DNA from: Musa acuminata AAA Group
Lineage: Eukaryota; Streptophyta; Magnoliopsida; Zingiberales; Musaceae
Assembly (NCBI RefSeq): GCF_036884655.1
Contig: NC_088342.1
Span: 12,504,501 to 12,568,500 of the forward strand
Reading direction: 5' to 3'
DNA: 64,000 nt
The position numbers were made by a program, and so were the translations under genes. The notes beneath the pieces were generated by a model. It made no database searches. It saw only the letters and a list, made by a program, of their open reading frames with translations, and had not been told where the DNA came from. Shown here piece after piece: positions 48,101-58,945 of the stretch (the first letter of the stretch is position 1; the number at the start of each line of letters is the position of its first letter).

Positions 48101-49059
48101 TGGTCCATCTCGCCTCTCTCTAGTCTCCTAGGTCTTGCCAGAACCTGCAACGAATTGCATATATGATAAGCACTATCGGTATCCAATACCCATGTGTTAT
48201 CATAAGAGTCTGACAAATTGAGACTGATCATGAATGTACCTGAAGCTTCATCAAGCTTTTGTTTTGCCCTTTCTACAAGGTACTCTTTGTAGTTCCTCTT
48301 CCAATGCCCATCTTTACCATAGTGGAAGCACTGGCCTTTGTCCTTTACTGGGTCTTTCTTAGCAACCTTTGCTTTACCTGGTCTGCCCTTGCCCTTTCCC
48401 TTCTTAAGGGACCTTTCTGCTTTCCTTTTCTTTCTGGTCTCACTAGTGTAGAGAACTGGCTTCTCTTTCTTAATAGTATTCTCTACCTCCATCAACATAT
48501 TGAGGAGCTTTGGGAGAGTCACCTCAAGCTTGTTCATATTAAAATTCATTATGAACTGTGAAAAGCAATCTGGTAGGGACTGAAGCATAATGTCGACACA
48601 CAAGTTATCCTCTAGGACCATTCCTAGACTTGTGAGTTTCTCTATACACTCAATCATCTTTAGGACATGGTTCTGAATCGGTGTCCCCTTAGTCATCCTA
48701 GCGCGGAAGAGGCTCTTGGATATCTCATATCGCTGAGTCCTTCCCTATTCCTCAAACAATTTACGGACATGTAGGAGAATGGATCTGGCATCCATCTTTT
48801 CATGTTGTCTCTATAACTTAAGAGTCATAGAGCCTAACATATAGCACTGAGCAAGAGTGGAGTCATCAATGTACTTCACGTAGCGAGCAATCTCATCCTC
48901 GCTTGCCATTTCATCGGGCGTAGGCATCACTATATCAAGGGCGTACATGATTTTCTCCGCTGTGAGAATAATTCTGAAGTTACGGAGCCAATCCGTATAA
49001 TTTGGACCAGTGAGGCGGTTGACATCAAGTATGCCACGTAAGGGATTTGAAAGCGATAT
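45166..49059 (-). pseudogene. gag-pol polyprotein of T-c
   Basis: In minus sense: gag start ATA instead of ATG at 49059, SLSNPLRGILDVNRLTGPNY onward, a break near 48810, then 48696-47263 with the gag tail, knuckle [14 protein letters not shown] (last Cys lost), protease motif DTDSA (Gly of DTG/DSG changed), the integrase zinc motif H-x4-H/CEPC, and the DDE core ([26 protein letters not shown]). The remaining blocks are: linker and RT start (46956-46600), RT (46536-45988, with YVDDILIIGND), and RNase H (45702-45166, CDNNKAIGQAKEP, DNIADPLTK). Stops at about six points. The order is Copia and would supply enzymes if intact. Confidence 0.88.
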
Positions 49060-50804
49060 TTTCTGAAAATAAAGATGCAACAGAAATGAATAACATGCAG
49101 ATTTTGCAAAAAATAAACTATCAAGATATGGACTTCTATCTTAATATGCTCCCACTATTTTACTAACGAGTCACGCGACACCCTAAGCACATGAAACGGA
49201 AGTCTCCGGCAGACTTCTAGTGGGAATCAAGATCCAATCAGCGTCTTAGTGTAACCTCAAGGGACTCGACCAATCACACTAAGCCTAAAAGGTAGGCAAC
49301 TCTTGCCGATCACAACTCCTTATTATTCCCGTCCTGTTCGGCCTCTGAATCACCATGGTCTCGAGGGACTCGACTAACCATGATGCTCGGTTAAGTCAAC
49401 ACCTTTGTTACAAGATGAGTCAGATTTGATGATATACCCTCGAGGGACTCGACTAAGCATACCATGTCCTCAAGTCACCGGTGACATATCTATGTCATAA
49501 GCAAGATAGCGAATCGCGATATAGGTGAGTCTCGAGGGACTCGACCAGCTCAACCTACACCGGGAATCGGTTCCTACTTATAACGATGGAAGGCCATGTG
49601 GGTCAATCTAATTGCCTCACATTTACCGACTTAATATTATCGAGAGAGATGTTTCTATGATTTGGTTTCCTAATATGACATGTCACACATATACATATTT
49701 AAATATATCTATATCGCATGCAAATATATATACATATCTAGTATGTGTATAAGTAATCACACCAGATGATCATGGACCATAACTTAATGTAATTAGGCCC
49801 GAGCCGGTAAGCCAAATCACTCACATCAAGATCTATGTGTGCAACGGTGCATCTCCATACCCTGTGATCGTCCATCTCGTCCTCGTCGGTTCCGTCGACA
49901 TCTCGATGCATCTTCATGCATCGCAATCGTCCGTCTCGTGGGTCCCGCTATCGCATCCACGCTCCCGCTGCGCCTCCTCATGTGATTACAACTTAATCAT
50001 AGGCACACAGGCCCGACAATAAACGAGAAATATAATGGAGGCTCGCAGACCCCAATAATAATAATCACAAGTACACACATCACACTGTCCATGATCATCC
50101 GTCCACACATCATACATCACATATATAAATAATCATCATCATGTAGGACTACTAGATAATAATAAAAATAATAATCAACTAAACTTTTTAATTAATTAGT
50201 ATTTTATAAAATCAGGGACATATAGGAAATTTCTTAATTACTATGGGTATTTTCATAATTTAGACAAAAGATAAAAACTAGAATTTCTCAAATTTCGAGG
50301 GCCAAAACTGTCTTTCGCCCAAAAAACCCTAATGCCCTCATCTTCCCCTACTGCTACTGCTGCCGCCGCCTCCGCCACCCTGTCGGCGATGGGCTGTGCA
50401 GCGGAGGGTGGGGTCGCTGCCCTCGCTTGTAGGCAGCACGCCCGCTGGCGGCGCTGCCCCTGTAGTTGGGCGCCCCTACGGACGCCGTCGCCTCCACAGG
50501 CGGGCACCCCTATGGGCTTTTGCCCTGGGAGCAGCGGCCACAGGTGCCGCTGCCCTACGATGCGTCACCACACGAGAGCAGCGGCAGCAGGCGCCGCTGC
50601 CCTTGCGGTTGCAACTGTAGGCTGCCTGCCTGCACGCTGATGGCAGTGCTGCCATCTGCAATGGCAGTGCTGCCATCTGCGATGGCAACGAGGGCAGCAA
50701 CAGTTGCTGCCCTTTTCCGCTTTTGCGTCAACGATTTTGACGTCAAAAGCTTCTCCAAAACACAACACACGTAGTTTAAAACCAATCTATCGCACGAACA
50801 ACCA
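49060..50804 (-). promoter_or_regulatory. Leader of T-c with four-hairpin array and GC-rich block
   Basis: Untranslated. Four inverted repeats enclose CTCGAGGGACTCGACC-like loops at 49245-49283, 49354-49382, 49429-49465 and 49522-49557. AT-rich repeats follow (49680-49760), then an ATAATAATAATC tract and a GC-rich block (50330-50715). Confidence 0.72.
50330..50715. other. GC-rich, gene-like block in the T-c leader
   Basis: On the plus strand AAAAAACCCTAATGCCCTCATC, then Ala/Ser/Pro-rich codons, looks like the 5' end of a plant gene read opposite to the element. It ends in repeats of GCTGCCATCTGC. The equivalent blocks in T-a and T-b share flanks (CCAAAAAACCTAAT in T-b) but not this core. A frame at 50332-50640 is open but resembles no family I know. 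Confidence 0.45.
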
Positions 50805-50817
50805 GGCTTTGATACCA
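50805..50817 (-). promoter_or_regulatory. Primer-binding site of T-c
   Basis: TGGTATCAAAGCC in minus sense lies just inside the 5' LTR, close to the initiator tRNA-Met complement with one or two changes. Confidence 0.75.
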
Positions 50818-50818
50818 C

Positions 50819-52408
50819 TGTTGGGAAAATCTTTGGGGGTGACATTACATGTGCAGCGGAAGAATAAGAAAACAAAATCCCTGATTCCCAAAGAGATGTT
50901 CATCGTTGTGCGAAGATTGGTGCGCAAAATTCGTGAAACTGAAAAACTACATATAGAATAGATTGTGTTTCCTAGGGAGATCGTATATCCCTATTTCCTT
51001 GCAGATCCTTAGGAGATGGTGAAGGAGGTCAAGCGTCCTCCTCTCTAGCGATGATCTACACAGCAGGGCTATGACGACGCTCCTCAAAACTCCAGGCCTG
51101 CTCTGAGGTAGAGAGGGGAAGGAGAATAGGAGAGGCAAGCAAAAGCTCTAGCCTATGAGGCTCTGAATTTCTCCTATTTATAGAGGTCCCCTGTCAAACC
51201 CTAATGGATCCTCGCCTAGTGGGTATTGGATCTGCATCCAATAACCCAAGCCTTTTAGATTAGTGGATCTCTATCCAATAATCTCTCATAGGCTCTTATT
51301 GGATCTCGTCCATGGGATCCAATAATTCAGAGGCTTATTGGATATCCAATAAGACAAGGGCTCCGTCGGATATCTCATATCTGAACCTCTACTCATCATA
51401 ATGCCTACCATATGTGTGTGACCCTCTAGGCGAAATATCGAGCTGGCCGTGAGTAATACCTATCAGAACTCCTTCTAACTCAGTGAATTATTATCTCTGT
51501 AATAATTCACTTGACTCATCGACTACGGACGTACAAGCCACTACGCCGTAGTCCCCAAACGATACAGGGGAATCCAATCCATTGGACATGTCTGTCCTTA
51601 GTTACCGTGTACCTATAGTCCCTCATCCATCTAATATCCCAGAGACCGTATATCGAGCATGGTGCTGTCAGACCCATACGGTTTCTACTCGAGTCTTGCT
51701 CTAATCGGACTCTCCCGGAGAACTCTTTCTCTCTCAACCCAAATGACCCTGGCCAAGGATTTGTCTGAGCAAGAATACATGGGATATTCCTCTCATGATG
51801 CCGAGAGTGGATGATCCTCTATTGACACTCAATAGCCCTCGTAAGGTCGACTACCACTCCCAATAACTAGTTGTACTAGATCTGGGACAGCCAAACCTAT
51901 AAGTCTGGTATCAAAGAGTGGAGCACTCATACAGGACATCCTTGGTGTCTCAAGTCTAAGGACCAGATATACCACTAGGACTAGGGAATCGCTGTCTAAC
52001 AATAAGGCATCATCAACCATCCAGCATTCAGTAAGCGGATCAATCAGTGAACTCATTCTCCAATAAGCACCTGTACTATGTCCCTAGTGTCCTTACACGA
52101 GCAGCTATGAGACCAGCTGCATCCATCATATGGACGGGTATATAGCACACCAGTCTGTCCAGTTATCACGATGTCCCTCTCGAGTAACCTATGACCGGGA
52201 TTATTTAGGATATGTGTTTAAAGGTGAATCAATCTCATTTTCGTGATCTCATCACAATCCGATTCCCATTGCACAAATCCAAGGACATCACAATATATAT
52301 ATGCATATATGCAATAGTTATAAAGTGATATATGCCAAAATATAATAAACAAAAAGATTCTGTATCAAGTCACACGTGCCATCACTCACGTGATTGGCTT
52401 GCTGGGCA
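50819..52408 (-). repeat. 5' LTR of T-c
   Basis: 1590 bp, TGTTGGGAAAATC to GCTTGCTGGGCA, TATTTATA box at 51175-51182. CCTAT (52409-52413) follows and then S-e. Confidence 0.9.
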
Positions 52409-52413
52409 CCTAT

Positions 52414-53647
52414 TGTTGAATCTCGGATTTTGATGATAAAATAAATTGATGGGTTAATTGATCTAATCCATATTATTGAGTTAAGTGTGTAGGATTAATA
52501 ATGATAACCAGAAAACATAAAGTAAGAATACCGGAGTCAAGTTCGATGGACGTTTAAGAGTCCGAAGAATCATCGGAGATGCTGCCGGAACCAACCGAGA
52601 AGAAATCGGGAACCTGTCGGAATTTTCGGAAGTTCGCCGAAGAGATCATCGGAGGTTCGCGGAGATCATCGAGAAGGCTCGGCTACTCGTTGAAGTCGTC
52701 ATAAGATCGGGAGCTTGCTGGGAGTCCGTTGGAAGAAATCCGAGGGCATATCGGAAGTCCGCCGGAAGTTCGTCGGAAAGCTCGCCGGAAGAAGACTCGA
52801 CATTCACAGTTGAAAACTTGCTTGGGATGTTTTTAGTTATGTAGTTCATATGTAATTAGGATTAGGATTAAAAGATAATCCTATATCCTGGTCAGGGGTC
52901 AATTGGGCCCAAAATTAGACTTGGTTTGGGCTAAATTTAAAGCCCAACCAGTGAGCCGAAGGGTCTGGCGGTGGCACCGCCCGATCGGGCAGTGGCACCG
53001 CCCAACACCCGAGAGCCAGGCGGTGGCACCGCTAGTCCACTATCAGTGTCAGACACTGACAGGTGGTGGCACTGCCAGCATCGGGAACCAAAGAGAATTC
53101 AAATTTTGTAGCCCAAATTTGAATCCTCTTGAGGCTTATAAATACCCCTCAATTCTCAGCTGAGATTACAACTTTTTGAGAAGCAATTGATTGAGAGAAA
53201 GGTCTTAGAAAAGTCTTAGCAAGTCTTATTTTCAATTTGCTAGAGTGTTCACCTTCTTCTTTCTTGCTGAAAATTTGTAAGAGTGTGAACCGCTTGTAAA
53301 AAGTTGTAAGAGGGGTATTTGCGCTTCCCCTTCAAAAGATTTGCTAGTGGAAGGTGGGAGCCTCATCGAAGAGGGCCTCGCAAGTGAATGTAGGTCATTT
53401 GACCATACCACTTTAAAATCAGCGTGATTTCTGGTTTGCATTTCATTATTGCTATTTACATTACTGCAAACCTTCTTACGTGCTTTATTTCCTTATTACC
53501 TTTGCTGCATACCTTTACGAACACGCATTCAAGTTAAACTTTTCAAGTTTGATTTTCATCATATCAAAAGATTTGTCGAAACCGACATTTTAATCCGCTA
53601 CACTAATTCACCCCCCCCCCCCTCTTAGTGTCGCTCCGATCCTAATA
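52414..53647 (+). repeat. LTR of S-e
   Basis: 1234 bp, TGTTGAATCTCGG to TCCGATCCTAATA. It has a CCGGAAG repeat block (about 52560-52800), GC-rich units (about 52970-53070), TATAAATA (53137-53144) and a poly-C tract near 53611. Confidence 0.88.
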
Positions 53648-53699
53648 ATTGGTATCAGAGCAAGGCTCACTCTCATATTTGGTTTGATACCCAAGAGAG

Positions 53700-55062
53700 A
53701 TGGCTTACTCCAGCATACATGAGGGTCATTCTATCACACGTCCACCCATATTTAATGGGTCGGATTATACTTATTGGAAGACTCGTATGAGGATCTACCT
53801 CATTTCCATGGATTTCGAGCTTTGGACTATTGTCGAAAATGGATTTCAAAAATCTTCTCTTCCGATGAGCGAATGGAATGAATCAGAGAAGAAGGTTTTT
53901 GCTTTAAACGCAAAGGCTATGAATGCCTTGTTTTGTGCACTAGACAAAAATGAATTTAATCGTGTTTCAATTTGTGATTCGGCTTTTGATATTTGGAGAA
54001 CTCTTGAGGTCACTCATGAAGGCACTAGCCGAGTGAAAGAGTCTAAAATCAACATCCTTATGCACTCTTACGAACTCTTCAGAATGAAACCAAGTGAGTC
54101 CATCGGAGACATGTACACCCAGTTCACGGATGTCATCAATGGACTCAAAGCTCTTGGTAAAGATTTTACTAACTTTGAACTAGTAACTAAAATCTTAAGA
54201 TCCCTCCCTAAAATTTGGGATCCAAAAGTTACGGTCATTCAAGATGTCAAAGACCTTAAAACATTCCCTCTTGAAGAACTTATTAGGTCTCTAATAACCT
54301 ACGAAATGATATGTCAAGCTCATGACGAGCTCGAGAACCCCCTGCCAAAGAACAGGAAGAATATGGCACTCACATCACAAGAAGATCACTTGAAAGGAAC
54401 ATCAAGTGATGAGGATAGTGACAATGACATTACACTTTTGACTCAAAAATTTAAAAAATATTTAAGAAAGAATAAATTTAAAAATAATACAAAAAATAAA
54501 TTCGAACACAAGAAGGACCAAGTGATTTGCTATGAGTGCAAAAAACCGGGACACTACAAGAACGATTGTCCTCAAGCCAAAAAGAGAACATCAAAAAAGA
54601 AGGCGCTCAAGGCAACGTGGGATGATTCAAGCACGTCCGAAGAAGAGGAGTCCAACACTGAGCAAGTTGCTCATTACGCCCTATTGGCCATCGGAGAAGA
54701 GGTAATGGATTTAATTGATGCAGATTTACCTTATCATGAATTATTAAATGCCTTCCATGAGTTATTTGATGAATGTAGGACAATTAGTAGAAAATACAAA
54801 TTGCTAAAAAAGGAGCATGATAGTCTCACTTGTAATGTCGATAAATTAAAGACTGAATATCATGATAGTTTAGCTCCATGTATAAAATGCCATGATCTAG
54901 AAACTCTCCAAAAGAAGAACTTGCTACTTAAGGACACCTTGAAGAAATTCGAGGTTGGTAGCAAGTCTTTGAACATGATCCTTACAAATAAGGGTCACGT
55001 TCCTAAAAGAAGTGGAATCGGATTTGTGAGAAGTCCTCACCAAAATCCAACCACCTTCATTA
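53700..55062 (+). CDS. Gag protein of S-e (open, joined to LTR at its C-terminus)
   Basis: 460 codons from MAYSSIHEGHSITRPP, of which about 454 are gag; the frame then reads MLNLGF from the LTR and stops at 55082. It has the Copia gag core (residues about 20-215), an acidic tract, the first zinc knuckle at residues 277-290 (C-x2-C-x4-H-x4-C, CYECKKPGHYKNDC), a Lys-rich tract and a coiled-coil-prone Glu/Lys segment to HQNPTTFI. The second knuckle present in the S-f gag is cut off. It would bind element RNA and assemble particles. It is the only S gag with an intact first knuckle in one open frame. Confidence 0.9.
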
Positions 55063-56670
55063 TGTTGAATCTCGGATTTTGATGATGAAGTCAATTGTCA
55101 TTTGTTATTTAATCTATATGTTGAGATAAGTGTGCAGGATTAACTATAATGAAAATAAGATATGCAGCAGGAGTTGCGCCGGAGTCAAGATAATGATCAC
55201 GTTGGGAGTTCGAGAGTTCGACAGAAGTTCGGACAGTCGTCGGAGGTTCTGCAGGAACAAATCCGAGAAGTCCATGAGCTTGCCAAAGAAGCTCGTCGGA
55301 ACTCGCCAAGTGGATCGTCGCAAGTCCAGGAGTTTGCCGGAAGTCCGCAAGAGCATCACCGAGGGTTCATCGGATGATCGACGGAAGTTCGCCGGAAGCT
55401 CGCCGGAAGAAGCGATTGACGCACCGGAGTAAGTTGCAATAAATGTCTTAGGAAATATCGTAGTTAGCACAATGATTAAGTTGGAAATGGGAGGTGATCC
55501 CATTAACTTAATCTTGGGCAATTGGGCCCCTACCCAAATTGGGCCGAATGGATCAACCCATTCGAACCCTGATTTCTGCCAGGCGGTTGAACCGCCCAAG
55601 CCAAGCGGTGGCACCGCCTGGGCTCAGTCTACGAGCTCTGGCTGAGCGGTGCAACCGCCTCAGTCAGGCGGTGGCATCGCCTGAGCTTGGTCTTCGAGCT
55701 CTGGCAGGAGGTGCAACCGCCCCTGACAGGAGGTGGCACTACCCAAAGGCTCAGTCTTCGAGCTCTGCCAGGCAGTGCAACCGCCAGATCCCGGAATTCT
55801 GGGAATTAACAGTTTTGAGCTCCAAATTCAAACTGGGTTGGGGCCTATAAATACCCCATCCTTTCAGCACTGAAAGGGCACCCAGAAACCACCGAAATTC
55901 TGATTTTCCTTTGTGATTTTTAGAGCTCAAAAGTGTTGTATGAGTTGAAAGTTCTTCTTCCTCTTTTCTTCCAAGTTCTAATATGTTAAGAGAGTAAAGG
56001 AAATTCTGTAAGGGTTATCTCCTAAGCCCGTCAAAAGGAGTGAAACTGTAAAACAGTGGTTGGCCTTCGCCTATTGAAGGAAGGCCTCTAGTTGACGTCG
56101 GTGACCTCGTCGGTGGAGGAAGCCAAAAGTGGAGTAGGTCAAGATTGACCGAACCACTCTAAATCTTGATTTGCATTTACTTTGTGCATCTTATCTTTAC
56201 TGCAAACCTCCTCAAAAGCTTACTGCCTTCTGCGCATATACGATTGGTTTTCAAGCTTTGCACTTTCCGAATCGGTGTTTAGACGTAAATCAGTTTTATC
56301 GTACGATTATCATATTTCAGTTTGCGTTTACTTTTGATTTCTATCATAACAACAAACTGCCTTTATATCCTTGCTTTAACTGCAACTCGCTTAATCAAGT
56401 GATTTACAAATCAGCATTTAGACGTAAATCAGTTTTTTTTCGTACGAGTATCATATTTCAGTTTGCGCCTACTATCTGATTTGAACCATAACTGTAAACT
56501 GCATTTATATCTTTGCTGCATCTCGCTTAATCAAAAGTTAAAGTAATTTACGAATCAGCTTTCTTACTGAAATCACTTTTATCGAACAAACGCAGTTTTT
56601 TTTTTTTAATCGTAGAAAGTTTTCCGCTGTACTAATTCACCCCCTCCTCTTAGTGCTCTTGATCCTAACA
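55063..56670 (+). repeat. LTR of S-f (second LTR of the array)
   Basis: 1608 bp, TGTTGAATCTCGG to CTTGATCCTAACA, nearly identical to 21040-22645. TATAAATA at 55846-55853, GC-rich units at about 55575-55795, CCGGAAG block at about 55330-55425. Confidence 0.9.
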
Positions 56671-56720
56671 ATTGGTATCAGAGCGGGGTTAACTCTCAAA
56701 CGGATTAAAACCGAAGAGAG

Positions 56721-58305
56721 ATGGCATACGCTGAAAACCAAGAGGGCCATTCTATTACACGTCCACCTATGTTCAATGGGACGGACTACACCTATTGGAA
56801 GACCCGAATGAGGATCTTTCTTATTTCTATGTATTTTGAACTTTGGAATCTTGTCGAAAATGGATTTTCGAAGTCTTCTCTTCCAATGATCGATTGGAAT
56901 GAATTGGAGAAGAAGGCTTTCGCTCTTAATGCAAAGGCTATGAATGCCTTATTTTGTGCACTTGATAAAAACGAGTTCAACTGTGTTTCGATTTGTGAAA
57001 CCGCATTTGATATTTGACACACACTCGAAGTGACTCACGAAGGCACAAGTAGAGTGAAAGAGTCAAAAATCAATCTTTTGTTACATTCTTTCGAACTTTT
57101 CCGGATGAAACCGAGTGAGACTATTGGCGACATGTTTACCCGTTTCACGGATGTCGTCAACGGTCTAAAAGGACTCGAAAAAATTTTTTCGGATTTTGAG
57201 TTCGTAAATAAGATTCTAAGATCCCTTCCTAAAAGTTGGGATCCTAAAGTCACTGCTATTCAAGAGGCAAAAGATCTAAACAACTTCCCTCTTGAAGAAC
57301 TAATCTGGTCATTAATGACCTACGAGATGACTTGCAAAGCTCATGAAGAGCAAGAAGACATCCTTCCAAAGAACAGGAAGGATATGGCACTTAGAACTTC
57401 AGAAGACCACTTGAGAGAAAACTCAAGTGATGAGGACTGTGACGATGACTTGGCACTTCTAACAAAAAAAATTTAAAAAATTCATTAAAAGAAACAAGTT
57501 TAAGAATGACACAAAAAATAAACTTGAACCCAAGAAGGACCAAGTTATTTGCTACGAGTGCAAAAAGCTGGGACACTATAAAAGTGATTGTCCCCAAGTC
57601 AAAAAGAGAACATCAAAGAAGAAGGCGCTCAAAGCAACGTGGGATGACTCGAGCGCGTCCGAAGAAGAGGAGTTCAACACCGAGCAAGTTGCTCATTACG
57701 CCTTAATGGCCATCGGAGAGGAGGTAATGAATTTAATAGATGTAGATTTATCATTTGATGAATTATTAAATATCTTCCATGACTAATTTGATGAATGCAA
57801 GATTATTAGCAAAAAATACAAATTGCTAAAAAAGGAGCATGATAGTCTTACTTGTAATTTGGATAAGTTAAAAACTGAATATCATGATAGTTTAGGTTCA
57901 TGCATAAAATACCATGATCTAGAAACTCTCCAAAAGGAAAACTTGCTACTTAAGGACACCTTGAAGAAATTCGAGGTTGATAGCAAGTCTTTGAACATGA
58001 TCCTTGCAAACAAGGATCACGTTCCCAAAAAAAGTGGAATCGGATTTGTGAGAAGTCCTCACCAAAATCCAACCACCTTCATAAAAGGCCCTATCTTACA
58101 TGTTCGACACCAAAGCAAATGCAACTTTTGTTGCAAACTTGGACACAAAATGCATTATTGTCCATTCAAGAAAATTAGTCCGAACAAATTAATTTGGGTT
58201 CCTAAAGGAACCATGATAAATTCTATGCAACATGATAAAAAATGTAGATCTATTTTTGAGGCATCCAAAAGCAAATGGGTACCTAAAGATCATCCATTCT
58301 TGTAA
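56721..58305 (+). pseudogene. gag of S-f
   Basis: Starts MAYAENQEGHSITRPPMF. A TGA (57015-57017) replaces the Trp of DIW, as in S-d. A frameshift lies in an A-run near 57470 and a TAA near 57785. The first knuckle (CYECKKLGHYKSDC, 57550-57591) and second knuckle (CNFCCKLGHKMHYC, about 58120-58161) are both complete. The C-terminal part 57823-58305 is open to ...SKWVPKDHPFL. Gag of this subtype therefore had two CX2CX4HX4C knuckles. Confidence 0.87.
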
Positions 58306-58945
58306 AGACATAAAACATCATAAGCTAGGAGTAAGAAATAATATCCTGCATTTGGATTCTCGATATTCATGACCCGAGATCCAAAAAGAACTCGCGATGC
58401 TCTCTAGCCTAAATAACAGAAGAGGATTAGAAAATTAAAATTACAAATGCGATATAGATACAATCCTATTTGATCCCTCGGAATTGGAAACTCATGATTC
58501 TCACTTCACATGTCCTCTGGATTTTCGAACCCATTGATGACATTCGTTCGTTACTTTCGAATCCAACTATATCATGAACTTGCAAGGCTTACCAACTTGA
58601 ACAATCTGTCACAAACATGTGCACGACATTTAGAGTATGCACGTCACAAGATCTATCTTGATCATGCAAAATTTCTTATCTTACAATGAAAATTCTTACG
58701 TAATTACATAAGTAAAGTTGATTGCTCTAAATGAAAATTCTTCTTAAGTCAAAAACATTCAAATCAGATCACACTGCAGTCAGAGCAAGTGCTCACCACC
58801 TATAGGCGGTGGCACCGCCCCAGTTGGAGGTAGCACCTACGACTATCATGTGTTGCAAGCGGTTGCACCGCCCCAGCCAGCGGTGCAACCGCCCGCAATT
58901 CTGCCTCTTTTTAACCCGAGCTAGGGCCAGCGGTGGAACCGAGAT
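58306..58945 (+). other. Spacer and ORF3-leader remnant of S-f
   Basis: No protein seen. It aligns with 19405-18750 of S-d, including GC-rich palindromic units at about 58800-58940 outside any LTR, and stops where the third LTR begins. Confidence 0.6.

Larger units (their letters stand above)
43548..52408 (-). mobile_element. T-c: Copia element with both LTRs and a decayed gag-pol
   Basis: 5' LTR 50819-52408 and 3' LTR 43548-45138 (1590 and 1591 bp), primer site 50805-50817, long leader, gag-pol 49059-45166. Left flank GGAGT and right flank CCTAT do not match, but together they restore the uninterrupted G LTR text. It is the best preserved T copy, though with several stops. Lineage is probably Angela/Tork-like from gag and RT style, not certain. 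Confidence 0.88.
52414..55062 (+). mobile_element. S-e: LTR and gag, 3' part missing
   Basis: LTR 52414-53647, primer site 53650-53661, intact gag from 53700. At 55062 gag stops against a second S LTR. No tail, ORF3 or polypurine tract follows. It is the first unit of a head-to-tail array. Confidence 0.82.

Noticed and set aside
49245..49557. CRISPR-like array from the repeated CTCGAGGGACTCGACC core
   Set aside because: Only four units, irregular spacing, diverged cores, and a position in a eukaryotic retroelement leader.
50332..50640. Ala/Pro-rich frame starting after AAAACCCTAATG, as a possible host gene
   Set aside because: Low complexity, no domain, other frames equally open, and not conserved in T-a or T-b leaders. 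Kept only as a GC-rich block.
52690..52800. Heat-shock elements in the GAAG/TTC-rich U3 repeats
   Set aside because: Spacing is GAAGTTC or TTCxxxxGAA, not the required nGAAnnTTCn alternation.
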